Below, piece after piece: positions 1 through 8,602 of a DNA stretch of 64,000 nt. Source of the DNA: Gemmatimonadota bacterium. GTDB taxonomy: Bacteria; Gemmatimonadota; Gemmatimonadetes; Longimicrobiales; Gaopeijiaceae. The first letter of the stretch is position 1. Every line of letters begins with the position of its first letter. The notes beneath the pieces were generated by a model. The model was not told the origin of the DNA and did not search any database. It saw only the letters and a list, made by a program, of their open reading frames with translations. Where the stretch lies: the NCBI GenBank assembly GCA_028874905.1, contig JAPPGZ010000073.1:124001-188000 (forward strand), read 5' to 3'. Made by a program: the position numbers and the translations under genes.

Positions 1-84
1 CTGTGACGCGCGCGGCCGTGGCTCGGGCGGTGCAACGGCTGAACGGGCCAGCCGGGGCGCATGAGGCCGGGTGCGCGCGTGCCG

Positions 85-948
85 TCAGCCGGGCCGCACC
101 ATGTTGCCCGCCGCCACCGTGACGGCCTGTCCCACGAGCTCGACGCGATCACCCCGGGCGCGCACGGTGAGCTCGCCGCCCCGCGCCGACCGCTGCCGGG
201 CCGCCATTTCCGCCTTCCCCAGCACGGCCGACCAGTAGGGCGTGAGGGTGGTGTGGGCCACACCCGTGACGGGATCCTCGTCCACGCCGAGCCACGGCGC
301 GAAGAACCGCGACACGAAGTCCACGTGGGGCTCGGCGCCCGGGGCGGTGACCGCGACGCCCATGACGCCGCCGGGCAGGCGCACCCTGCCGAGCGCGCCG
401 AAATCGGGGCGGATGGAGAGGACCTCCGCCTCCGTGCCGACCACGACCAGCGCGACCTTCCCTGACGTGGTGAAGGTGGCCGGGGGCGCGGCCGAGGAAG
501 CCGTGCGGGGGCCAGTCCCGTCCCCGCCGCCGATCCCCAGCGCCTCGGCCAGCCCGGCCGGCATGAGTGCCTCACTGGGCGGGTTCGCCGGGAAGTCCAT
601 GCGCAGCCGGCCGTCCTCCTCGCTCACCACCAGTGGGCCCGACAGCGACTGGAAGCGCACCGGCTGCGGCAGCCCGGCTTCACGCAGCAGCACATGAGCG
701 CTGGCCAGGGTGGCGTGGCCGCAGAGGGGCACCTCGGCGACGGGAGTGAACCAGCGCAGCCGCCGCTCGCCGCCTCCATCCGCCGCGTACACGAACGCGG
801 TCTCCGAGAGGTTCATTTCGGCGGCGATCCGCGCCATGGCTGAATCGGACAGATCGTCGATCTCGAGACACACCGCGGCGGGGTTGCCGCCAAACGGGGT
901 GTCGGTGAATGCATCCACTGTATAGTATGGAATCCCTCGACCGGTCAT
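85..948 (-). CDS. PhzF-family isomerase/epimerase-like protein
   Basis: The 287-aa product matches the PhzF family, which has a diaminopimelate-epimerase-like double fold. Seen in the sequence: the N-terminal strand YYTVDAFTDTPFGGNPAAV (GGNP at residues 20-23), MNLSETAF with the expected acid/base Glu at residue 49, and the second-domain GHATLAS motif. Length is normal for the family. Most members outside phenazine clusters have unknown substrates, and no phenazine genes are nearby, so the reaction cannot be named. It is transcribed divergently from the exporter at 1059 across a short gap. A low-complexity insert (GIGGGDGTGPRTASSAAP) sits around residues 138-155. Confidence 0.9.
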   Translation of the reverse strand: MTGRGIPYYTVDAFTDTPFGGNPAAVCLEIDDLSDSAMARIAAEMNLSETAFVYAADGGGERRLRWFTPVAEVPLCGHATLASAHVLLREAGLPQPVRFQSLSGPLVVSEEDGRLRMDFPANPPSEALMPAGLAEALGIGGGDGTGPRTASSAAPPATFTTSGKVALVVVGTEAEVLSIRPDFGALGRVRLPGGVMGVAVTAPGAEPHVDFVSRFFAPWLGVDEDPVTGVAHTTLTPYWSAVLGKAEMAARQRSARGGELTVRARGDRVELVGQAVTVAAGNMVRPG

Positions 949-1058
949 TTTTCAGGGGCCTTTTCCGGGGTGACACGACACATGGTAAAGTCCACATTTT
1001 GCGCTGTTGCGGTAGGCCCCGCGCGGGTTGCGGCAGGCCCCTGTCCGGCTGATCTCGG

Positions 1059-2405
1059 GTGAAGGAAGGCGAAACACTCGTCACCGCGGGCGGTTTCGCC
1101 CGCTTCTACACGCCTCTGGCGGCGACCAGCCTTCTGCTGACGGCGACCAATCCGATTCTGGCTGCGGCGCTGGCGCGTTCCGCCGACCCGGTTATCGCGC
1201 TGGCCGGCTACAGCGTCGCCTTCGCGGTTTGCGGCGTCCTGTATGCTCCGCTGCTGGTTGTGCAGCAAGTCGCAGCCGCCCGCCTGCTGGCCGAGGCCTC
1301 CTTCTCGCCGGTCAAGCGCTTCGCCTACCTGACCGGTGGGCTCATGTCCCTGATCGGGGCGCTCATCGCGTACACGTCCGTCGGCGATGTGGTGTTCGCG
1401 GGCGCCGTGGGCGTCGGCCCCGAGGTGCTCTCCGAAGCCGTTCGGGCCATGCAGTTCCTGTGGCCGGTGCCCTTCCTGACCGCCGTCCGCGCGGCGCACC
1501 AGGGACGCCTGGTCGCGGGTCACCGCACGATGCCCATCGCGCTTGCCACCGGGAGCCGCACCGGAATCCTGGCGGTCGTCGCCTTCGCCCTGCTGGCTAC
1601 CGGCGGTGGCGCATGGCTCGGCGCTGCGGCGTTCACCGGCGGCCTGGTCGTGGAAACGCTCATCGTCCTGTGGTCGCACACCCCGGACATCCAGCTCGAG
1701 CGGCAGGACTGCGAGACCGATCGCGAGAACGTGGCCGCTTTTTCGGCGCCGCTCATGTTGAACGTGCTGCTCTGGTGGGCGACTCCCCTGATCATCAATG
1801 CGGTGCTCGCGCGCACGGCCAACCCGGATCTGGCGCTGGCCGCGTTCGGGGTAGTCGAAGCCTTCGCGTGGTTCATTGCGGCGCCGGTGGGCCAGCTTCA
1901 GCACGCCAGTATCGCGCTGGTCGAGTGTTCGGAGACCCACAGGCGCGTGCGGACGTGGGGTGCGGCGGTCGCGTTCGCGATGGTGGCGACGCTCCTCATC
2001 CTGGCGCTGCCCGCGATTCGCGAGCCGCTGCTCCGCTATGTCTTCGCGCTGGATCCGGACCTGGTGGTGCTGGCCGGCGCCGCACTGCCCATCGCCGCGG
2101 CGTATCCGTTCCTGTACGGGTTGCGCCAGTACTACCAGGGCCTGTTCGTGCGGTCCGGCCGGACCGGCGTCGTGGGGGCCGGAGCCGTTCTGCGCGTCGG
2201 CAGCATCGTCGCGGCCGCATTCTTCGTGGCGGACGCGGGGGTGACGGGGGCAGTGCTGGGCGTTGGGCTGGCGGTCTTCGGCCTGACGATCGAAGGACTC
2301 TTCCTGGAACGCCTCTCGCGCAGGGACGTCATGCCGGAACTGCGTGCCAAGCGCGCCGCCGCGATCAACCTGGAGGCGTTCGAGGGCGTGACGGAGGGCG
2401 GGTAG
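1059..2405 (+). CDS. Polytopic membrane transporter of MATE/ANKH type
   Basis: This 448-aa protein has about twelve hydrophobic segments in two similar halves, the MOP-flippase architecture. The N-terminal FYTPLAATSLLL, a mid-half LWPVPFLTAVRAAHQGRLV and a C-half LYGLRQYYQGLFVRSGRTG resemble the paired 'R..hqG.l....r' elements I recall from the ANKH (progressive ankylosis, PF07260) branch of the MATE-like superfamily; that assignment is inference. The substrate is unknown. Translation starts at a GTG; no strong Shine-Dalgarno is visible, so the start could lie a few codons further in. The stop is only 4 bp from the convergent VWA gene. Confidence 0.75.
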   Translation: MKEGETLVTAGGFARFYTPLAATSLLLTATNPILAAALARSADPVIALAGYSVAFAVCGVLYAPLLVVQQVAAARLLAEASFSPVKRFAYLTGGLMSLIGALIAYTSVGDVVFAGAVGVGPEVLSEAVRAMQFLWPVPFLTAVRAAHQGRLVAGHRTMPIALATGSRTGILAVVAFALLATGGGAWLGAAAFTGGLVVETLIVLWSHTPDIQLERQDCETDRENVAAFSAPLMLNVLLWWATPLIINAVLARTANPDLALAAFGVVEAFAWFIAAPVGQLQHASIALVECSETHRRVRTWGAAVAFAMVATLLILALPAIREPLLRYVFALDPDLVVLAGAALPIAAAYPFLYGLRQYYQGLFVRSGRTGVVGAGAVLRVGSIVAAAFFVADAGVTGAVLGVGLAVFGLTIEGLFLERLSRRDVMPELRAKRAAAINLEAFEGVTEGG

Positions 2406-2409
2406 GACC

Positions 2410-3711
2410 CTACGCCGCCCGCCGCTTCCGCAGAAAATCCATCACGATGTGCTGGCCGAGCGTCATCGTGGACGTGAAGTAGGCCTTTCCGCGTGCGATC
2501 TTCGCGACTTCGCGCACGAAGCGGACCAGGTACGGGTCATCCGCCAGCATGAAGGTGTTGATCGGGATCCCCGAGCGCCGACAGGCGGCGACTTCGCGGT
2601 ACGTCGCGCGCAGAATGGTGCGGTCGAGGCCGCCCGAGTTCTTGTAGACCCGGCCCCGCTTGAGGGTGATCGCGGTCGGCTTGCCGTCGGTGATCATGAT
2701 GATCTGGCGCATGTCCTTCTTCTGCGTCGTCAGGATCCTGCGCGCCACTTCCAGCCCCTCGGCCGTGTTCGTGTGGAAGGGGCCGACCTGGGCCTTGGGC
2801 AGCTCCCCCAGCGGGATCTCCCGGGCGCGATCCCCGAAAGTCACCACGCGCAGCGAATCGCCGGGGAATTCGGTGCGGATCAGGTGCGACAGGGCCAGCG
2901 CCACCTTCTTGGCGGGCGAGAACCGGTCCTCGCCGTAGAGGATCATCGAGTGCGAGACGTCCAGCATGATGACCGTGGCGCACGAGGACCGGTAGTCGGT
3001 CTGGTGGACCATCAGGTCCTTGTAGTCGAGGGCCAGCGCGACCTCGCTCCCCGGCGGCGGCAGCCCTTCCCGGGCGATCGTCTTCTTCAGCGTCTCGGGG
3101 ATGTCCAGGTTCAGCGTGTCGCCGAACTCGTAGGGCTTGCTCCCGGCGTCCGACTCGACGCCCGTGGCGTACTCGCGGGTCTCGTGGGCCCCGATGCTCG
3201 ACTTCCCCATCGAGCCCAGCAGGTTGCGCAGCGCCCGGTAGCCGAGGAAGTCGAGTCCGCGGCTGGTGAGGTTGAAGTTGACCGTCCGGGCGGCCTCGCG
3301 GGCGTCGTCGACGTGGCCCGTGCCGGTGGCGTCTCCGGTGGCACCCGCGGAGCCGGACGGCTCGCCGGTCAGCGTGATGTAGCCCTCCTCGATCATCTTC
3401 TGAACGAGCTCGTCGAGCAGGTCCGCGATCTCCTGTTGCACGTCCGGATTGCCGGGGCCTTCGCCGCGCAGTTCCTCGATCATTTCCGGCGTCAGCTGGC
3501 CGCTCTGGACCAGCGCGCGCAGCAGCGCCTGTTTCAGCGCTTCGAGCGAAGTCGTATCCTCCAGACCGGACCAGCCCCAGTACGGGTGGAAGTGGGGACC
3601 GCCGGCGAAGCCCCCGTCCAGGAGGAAATCGGAGAGCATCTCCATGAGGCCCTCCAGGTTGAGCGCGTCCAGCCAGCTCTTGCGGTATTTCGTATAGGTC
3701 GTGAAGCGCAT
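2410..3711 (-). CDS. VWA-domain protein, partner of a MoxR-type ATPase
   Basis: This 433-aa soluble protein carries a C-terminal von Willebrand factor A domain. The MIDAS motif DVSHS (DxSxS) is at residues 251-255, with a downstream TDGKPT strand typical of CoxE/BatA-like VWA proteins. The N-terminal 230 residues are acidic and helical. The matching AAA+ partner is the MoxR/ChlI-like ATPase at 4830-6245 on the same strand. In the family such pairs act as metal-dependent chaperones or insertases. Here mutY, on the opposite strand, separates the two. Its ATG (3709-3711) overlaps the mutY ATG (3710-3712) on the other strand, so the two 5' ends abut head-to-head. Confidence 0.9.
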   Translation of the reverse strand: MRFTTYTKYRKSWLDALNLEGLMEMLSDFLLDGGFAGGPHFHPYWGWSGLEDTTSLEALKQALLRALVQSGQLTPEMIEELRGEGPGNPDVQQEIADLLDELVQKMIEEGYITLTGEPSGSAGATGDATGTGHVDDAREAARTVNFNLTSRGLDFLGYRALRNLLGSMGKSSIGAHETREYATGVESDAGSKPYEFGDTLNLDIPETLKKTIAREGLPPPGSEVALALDYKDLMVHQTDYRSSCATVIMLDVSHSMILYGEDRFSPAKKVALALSHLIRTEFPGDSLRVVTFGDRAREIPLGELPKAQVGPFHTNTAEGLEVARRILTTQKKDMRQIIMITDGKPTAITLKRGRVYKNSGGLDRTILRATYREVAACRRSGIPINTFMLADDPYLVRFVREVAKIARGKAYFTSTMTLGQHIVMDFLRKRRAA

Positions 3712-4873
3712 GACGAAGAGTAGAACCCGGACAGCCGAGCCTGCAAACCGGATCGATCCGGCCGTGTTCCGCCGCAGGCTCCTCGATCACTTCGACCGGT
3801 GCCGACGCGACCTCCCGTGGCGGCGCGACCGGACGCCGTACAGCGTCGTGGTGTCCGAGTTCATGCTTCAGCAGACCCGGGTCGAGACCGTGATCCCGTA
3901 CTATCGGCGCTGGCTGACCCGTTTCCCGGACTGGCGGTCGCTTGCGGGCGCGTCGGACAACGAGGTCCTGCTCGAGTGGAAGGGACTCGGGTACTACGGA
4001 CGCGCGCGCAACCTGCACCGCTCGGCGAAGATGGTGTGCGGGCGCTTCGGCGGACGGCTCCCCGACGACCCGCGCCAGCTCCGCAGCCTGCCGGGAGTGG
4101 GCGAATACACGGCCGGTGCGGTGGCGAGCATCGCGTTCGGGCAGACGGTGCCGGCGGTCGACGGAAACGTGCGCCGGGTTCTGTCACGGCTGCTCGACGT
4201 GGGTGACCCGACGCCGGCCCGGTTGCGGGACGAAGCCGCGCGCCTCATCGACCCGGACCGCCCGGGGGACTTCAACGAGGCGCTGATGGAACTGGGCGCC
4301 ACCGTATGCACGCCGCGTTCCCCTCGCTGTGATGCGTGTCCGGTGGAGGAAGAGTGCGGCGCCCTCGCTGCGGGGACCGTGGCGGAGCGCCCGTCGCGGA
4401 GTGTGCGCAGGCGCGTGCGGAGGGTCGAGTACGCGGTCGCGGTCGTGGTGGCGGAAGCGCCGTGCCCGTCAGACGCGGCGGCGAGCCACGGTGGCGGCGG
4501 CGGCGACGGTGGCGGCCACGGCGACGGCGGCACCGGCACCCCGGGCTACCCCCGCACCCTCCTCGTCAAACGCCCGCCGACCGGACTGCTCGCCGGCATG
4601 TGGGAGTTCCCCGCCCTCGCCGCCCTCCCCGACCTGGGCCTCACGGGCACGCCGGGCCCGCGGCTCGATCCCGTCACCCACGCCTTCACCCACCTGCGCG
4701 CGACCTACCGGCCGGTCATCGTGCGGGTGGCGCCGGCTGCGCCCCCACCCGCCGATCACGCCTGGGCGCACCCCGACCACCTCGACGAATGGGCGCTCCC
4801 GGTCGCCCAGCAGAAGATCGGCGCGCTGCTCAGGGAGTGGCTGCGCGGTAACCGCCGCCGCGCGTCCGGCTGA
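3710..4873 (+). CDS. mutY: A/G-specific adenine DNA glycosylase MutY
   Basis: MutY removes adenine mispaired with 8-oxoguanine in base excision repair. Numbering from the ATG at 3710: catalytic Glu in VSEFMLQQTRV (about residue 50), helix-hairpin-helix LPGVGEYTAGAV (about 127-138), catalytic Asp in VDGNV (about 151), and a 4Fe-4S loop C-x6-C-x2-C-x5-C at about 200-216. The C-terminal third is the NUDIX-like 8-oxoG recognition domain (LLAGMWEFP), preceded by a Gly/His-rich linker. An in-frame GTG at 3701 is an alternative start. The gene overlaps the 5' end of the VWA gene and, by 44 bp, the 3' end of the MoxR-like gene, both on the opposite strand. Confidence 0.95.
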   Translation: MTKSRTRTAEPANRIDPAVFRRRLLDHFDRCRRDLPWRRDRTPYSVVVSEFMLQQTRVETVIPYYRRWLTRFPDWRSLAGASDNEVLLEWKGLGYYGRARNLHRSAKMVCGRFGGRLPDDPRQLRSLPGVGEYTAGAVASIAFGQTVPAVDGNVRRVLSRLLDVGDPTPARLRDEAARLIDPDRPGDFNEALMELGATVCTPRSPRCDACPVEEECGALAAGTVAERPSRSVRRRVRRVEYAVAVVVAEAPCPSDAAASHGGGGGDGGGHGDGGTGTPGYPRTLLVKRPPTGLLAGMWEFPALAALPDLGLTGTPGPRLDPVTHAFTHLRATYRPVIVRVAPAAPPPADHAWAHPDHLDEWALPVAQQKIGALLREWLRGNRRRASG

Positions 4874-6245
4874 TCCGCCGGTTGGCGACCAGTCCTTCCA
4901 GCACGAGTTCGCACGCCGCCGCCTTGAGCCCGTCCTCGCTCTCGGCCGGCGCGAGCCCGACCAGTTCGGTCGCCTCGAGCAGGCCCGGCACCTGGCGGAA
5001 GCCCTGCACGCACGCAGCGGCCGCGGCGTCCTCGGAGACCTGCATCACCCCACCGCCCTCGAAGTAGTCCACCACCGAGTCGAGGTCGGCGCCACCGGCC
5101 CGCGCGTCGAAGGTCGCGCCCGCCGCCGCCGACACCAGTTCACGACCGATCCGCGCCGCGCCGTGCAGCTCGCCCTCGTACTCCAGCTCCAGCTTGCCGG
5201 TGATCGCGGGCAGGGACGCGTAGATGTCGCCGATCCGGGGGATCACCGCGTCCTCCTTCTGCCGGATCGCGCGGCGCTCGGCGCTGGACACCACGGTCTC
5301 GATCACCGCGATCGGGAGCCGCTGGCTCACTCCGCTGCGCTGGTCGATGCGCTTTTCCATGCGCCCCAGGAACGCGATCCGCTCGGCGACCTCGCGCACG
5401 AAATCGGGGATCGTCACGGGTCGGCAGTCCTCCCGGTCGACCCACGCCTCCTGCGCGGTGATCGCCACTCCCGTGTCCAGCACCTTCGGGTAGTGGGTGC
5501 GGACCTCGGCCGAGATCCGGTCCTTGAGCGGCGTGATGATCTTGCCGCGCGCCGTGTAGTCCTCCGGGTTCGCGGTGAAGGCGATCACGACGTCGAGCTT
5601 CATGCGCACGGGGTATCCCTTGATCTGCACGTCGCCCTCTTCGAGGATGTTGAACAGCCCCACCTGGATCCGCGGCGACAGGTCCGGCAGCTCGTTCATC
5701 GCGAAAATGCCCCGGTTCGCGCGCGGGAGAATCCCGTAGTGGATCGTGAGCTCGTCCGACAGCAGGTAGCCGCCCCGCGCCGCCTTGATCGGATCCAGGT
5801 CCCCGATCATGTCGGCGATGGTCACGTCCGGCGTCGCCAGCTTCTCCAGATACCGCTGATCGCGTTCCAGCCACTCCAGCGGCGTGTCGTCGCCGTGCTC
5901 CGCGACCATCTGCCGTCCGAACTTCGAGATCGGGGCGAGGGGGTCGTCGTTCACCTCGCTGCCCGCGATGATCGGCATGTGAAGGTCCAGCAGGTCGGCC
6001 AACTGCCGGAGAATCCTCGACTTCGCCTGTCCCCGCAGCCCCAGCAGGATGAAGTCGTGGCGGGCCAGAATGGCGTTCGCCAGCTGCGGAATGACGGTGT
6101 CCTCGTACCCGTGGACGCCCGGAAAGAGCGTCTCGCCGGCCTCGAGCTTGCGGATCAGGTTGGCCCGGAGTTCGTCCCGGACCGTCCTCGGCCGGTACCC
6201 GGCGGCCTTCAGCCGGCCGAGGGTTGGAGGTAGCGTTCTGGTCAT
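4830..6245 (-). CDS. MoxR/magnesium-chelatase-like AAA+ ATPase
   Basis: This 471-aa protein has a ChlI-like AAA+ core. The Walker A is an atypical GLRGQAKS (residues 69-76) and Walker B lies in IFAMNELPDL (180-189) followed by LFNILEEG and sensor-1 FTANPEDYT. The C-terminal 150 residues form an acidic helical tail. ChlI/MoxR ATPases work with VWA proteins to remodel partner proteins or insert metals, and the VWA gene at 2410-3711 is the evident partner. It is encoded divergently from the ETF-QO gene. Its 3' end overlaps mutY tail-to-tail by 44 bp. Confidence 0.9.
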   Translation of the reverse strand: MTRTLPPTLGRLKAAGYRPRTVRDELRANLIRKLEAGETLFPGVHGYEDTVIPQLANAILARHDFILLGLRGQAKSRILRQLADLLDLHMPIIAGSEVNDDPLAPISKFGRQMVAEHGDDTPLEWLERDQRYLEKLATPDVTIADMIGDLDPIKAARGGYLLSDELTIHYGILPRANRGIFAMNELPDLSPRIQVGLFNILEEGDVQIKGYPVRMKLDVVIAFTANPEDYTARGKIITPLKDRISAEVRTHYPKVLDTGVAITAQEAWVDREDCRPVTIPDFVREVAERIAFLGRMEKRIDQRSGVSQRLPIAVIETVVSSAERRAIRQKEDAVIPRIGDIYASLPAITGKLELEYEGELHGAARIGRELVSAAAGATFDARAGGADLDSVVDYFEGGGVMQVSEDAAAAACVQGFRQVPGLLEATELVGLAPAESEDGLKAAACELVLEGLVANRRISRTRGGGYRAATP

Positions 6246-6319
6246 CCGGGAAACTTATCCGCTCCTGCGTTAGGTTTCCATTTGCGTCCGATTCGCCGCC
6301 CGCAACGGCCCGTACAGAT

Positions 6320-8071
6320 ATGCCCTCCGCAACCCGCACGCCCATCCACCCGGACCGCCATCAGCCGGCCCTGCGCCGCGAGCGGTTCATCGTGAACGAG
6401 CCGCCGGACGACGAGGCCGTGCCGCTGGACGTGGTGTTCGTGGGCGGCGGGCCCGCCGGCCTGGCCGGGGCGATCGAGCTGGCGCGGCTGGTGCGGGAAG
6501 GCAACGAAGCCGGAGACGGCCCCGGAGATCTCGAAATCGGCGTCTTGGAGAAGGCGGAGGGACTGGGCGACCATAGTCTGTCCGGCGCGGTGATCAACCC
6601 GAGGTCGTTCAGGGAACTCTTTCCCGGCATGAGCGATGCCGACTTTCCCTTCCGGCGTCCCGTCACGCGCGAAGCCGTCTATTTCCTCACGGAAAAGTCC
6701 CACCTGCGCATCCCGGCGCCGCCCACAATGCGCAACCACGGGAATCACATCGCCTCCATTTGCGAGGTGGTGCGCTGGCTCGGTGAGCGCGCCGAGGAGG
6801 CGGGCGTGATGATCCTGCCCGGGTTCCCCGCCGACGCGCTGCTCGCCCGTGGCGACGACGTGATCGGGGTGCGGACGGCGGCGCGCGGCCTGGACAGGGA
6901 CGGGCAGCCGGGTGGCGCGGGCTACATGCCTCCGGTCGACGTCACCGCCCGGGTCACCGTGCTCTCGGAGGGGACGCGGGGCACCCTCACGCAGGCGTAC
7001 CTCGACTGGCAGGGAGTGGGCTCGGCGAATCCGCAGATCTATTCGCTGGGCGTCAAGGAGCTGTGGGAAGTCCCCAAACCGCTCGACCGAATCATCCACA
7101 CCATGGGATGGCCGCTCGTAGGGGGGCCGCTGGTTGGGCGGGGCGCGGACGGCTCCGGGTTCGGCGGCACCTTTGCCTACCCGCTCGCAGACGACCTGGT
7201 CGCGCTCGGTCTGGTCGTCAGCCTGGACTACGGCAACGCGCGGCTGGACGTGCACGGCCTGTTGCAGCGCCTGAAGCACCACCCGCTCTTCCACGGCATC
7301 CTGGAGGGCGGGGAAATGGTCGAATGGGGCGCGAAGACGATCCCCGAGGGGGGCTTTCACTCGCTGCCGGAGCGCCGGCACGGGAGCGGCATCTGCATCG
7401 TGGGGGACGCGGCCGGGTACGTGGACGTCGCGTCGCTGAAGGGGATCCACTACGCGATGCAATCGGGCATTCTGGCCGCGCGCACGATCTATCAAGCGCT
7501 CAAGGCCGATGACACTTCCGAGGCCGGGCTGGCGAGCTACACAGCGGCGGCGGACGCGTCGTTCATCGCGCGCGATCTGAGGCGCAACCGGAACATGCGG
7601 CTCGCGTTCAAGAGCGGGTTCGTCCTGGGCGGCGCGAAGGCGAGTCTGGCGACGGTGACCGGGGGGCGGGTGCCGGGCGGCAGGATCGCGACGGAGACGG
7701 ACGCCGCGGAGCCGAAGTGGCTGGCGCCGGGGGCTGGCGGGGCGAGCGGGGGAGCGGACGGCCGGGAGGCCGCTACGGGCGCGCCCGGGCCATTGCCCGG
7801 CCCGCTCGCCGTGTCCAAGGTGGACGCCGTGTTCAAGAGCGGGAACCAGACGCGCGACGACATCCCGTCGCACCTGACGGTGGGCGAGGACGTGTCCCCG
7901 GAGGTCGCCGAGATGTACGTTCACCTGTGCCCCGCGGGCGTGTACGAGCGCGATGGCGACGCACTGCGCGTCAACGCGCCCAACTGCGTGGACTGCAAGG
8001 CGACCGACGTGCTCGGGCCCAGGTGGGCGCCGCGCGAGGGCGGCAGCGGGCCACGATACCGGAGAATGTGA
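6320..8071 (+). CDS. Electron transfer flavoprotein-ubiquinone oxidoreductase (ETF-QO)
   Basis: ETF-QO passes electrons from reduced ETF (fatty-acid and amino-acid oxidation) to the quinone pool and is a monotopic inner-membrane protein. The roughly 583-aa product has the FAD Rossmann motif GGGPAGLAGA near residue 42, the second FAD motif IVGDAAGYVDVASLKGIHYA, and the C-terminal ferredoxin-like domain (LCPAGVYE, then NCVDCKATD). The family cluster uses four Cys (one in CPAGVY and three in CxxCxxC); here the last is Thr (see findings). A Gly/Ala-rich insert lies just before this domain. I chose the ATG at 6320; the frame stays open further upstream inside the divergent gene. The CDGSH gene follows after 10 bp. 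Confidence 0.92.
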   Translation: MPSATRTPIHPDRHQPALRRERFIVNEPPDDEAVPLDVVFVGGGPAGLAGAIELARLVREGNEAGDGPGDLEIGVLEKAEGLGDHSLSGAVINPRSFRELFPGMSDADFPFRRPVTREAVYFLTEKSHLRIPAPPTMRNHGNHIASICEVVRWLGERAEEAGVMILPGFPADALLARGDDVIGVRTAARGLDRDGQPGGAGYMPPVDVTARVTVLSEGTRGTLTQAYLDWQGVGSANPQIYSLGVKELWEVPKPLDRIIHTMGWPLVGGPLVGRGADGSGFGGTFAYPLADDLVALGLVVSLDYGNARLDVHGLLQRLKHHPLFHGILEGGEMVEWGAKTIPEGGFHSLPERRHGSGICIVGDAAGYVDVASLKGIHYAMQSGILAARTIYQALKADDTSEAGLASYTAAADASFIARDLRRNRNMRLAFKSGFVLGGAKASLATVTGGRVPGGRIATETDAAEPKWLAPGAGGASGGADGREAATGAPGPLPGPLAVSKVDAVFKSGNQTRDDIPSHLTVGEDVSPEVAEMYVHLCPAGVYERDGDALRVNAPNCVDCKATDVLGPRWAPREGGSGPRYRRM

Positions 8072-8081
8072 GGAGACGACC

Positions 8082-8498
8082 ATGAGCAATGTGGCCGACG
8101 TCCCGGCCGCCGGGCCCCTGTGCCTGACCGGACGCATTCAGGTCGAGGTCGGCGGCGAGATCGTGGCCGACACGGACGATGTCGCGCTGTGCCGCTGCGG
8201 CCACTCGGCCAACAAGCCGTTCTGCGACGGATCGCACAACGTGATCGGGTTCGACGATCCGGGCGTAATCCTGGGAGGGCGGCTGGTGCCGGGCGGCGAG
8301 GAGGCTGCGGAGGGGGCACCGGTGCGCATCGTGTGCGCGGCGAACGGGCCGCTGCTGGTGCGGGGGCCGCTCACCGTGGTGGGGTCGGACGGCGCGATGT
8401 CGGAGGGCACGAAGGGGGCGCTGTGCCGCTGCGGCCTGTCGTCCACGAAGCCGTTCTGCGACGGCTCGCACAAGGGGTCGGACTTTGAAGCCGATTGA
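8082..8498 (+). CDS. Double CDGSH iron-sulfur domain protein
   Basis: This 138-aa protein has two CDGSH zinc-finger-like motifs that bind 2Fe-2S clusters through three Cys and one His: CRCGHSANKPFCDGSH in the first half and CRCGLSSTKPFCDGSH near the C-terminus. The tandem layout matches the mitoNEET-related bacterial type with two clusters. The ATG at 8082 has a Shine-Dalgarno (GAGGAGAC) just upstream and lies 10 bp after the ETF-QO stop, so the two are very likely co-transcribed. This suggests a role in electron transfer or Fe-S handling near ETF-QO, which is inference. Confidence 0.93.
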   Translation: MSNVADVPAAGPLCLTGRIQVEVGGEIVADTDDVALCRCGHSANKPFCDGSHNVIGFDDPGVILGGRLVPGGEEAAEGAPVRIVCAANGPLLVRGPLTVVGSDGAMSEGTKGALCRCGLSSTKPFCDGSHKGSDFEAD

Positions 8499-8602
8499 CA
8501 ACCCTGACGTAACGTAAGGGTCGCTCTTGCCCCGCCAGCGACGGCCGCCAACCCGAACGGATGCGGTCGGAAGGGCGGGGCTAACACTTTGCAAGAGGAA
8601 CT

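Noticed and set aside
4329-6233. 634-codon plus-strand frame over mutY and the MoxR-like gene
   Set aside because: It crosses two well-identified genes in the wrong frame or strand; composition is Arg/Pro-rich nonsense.
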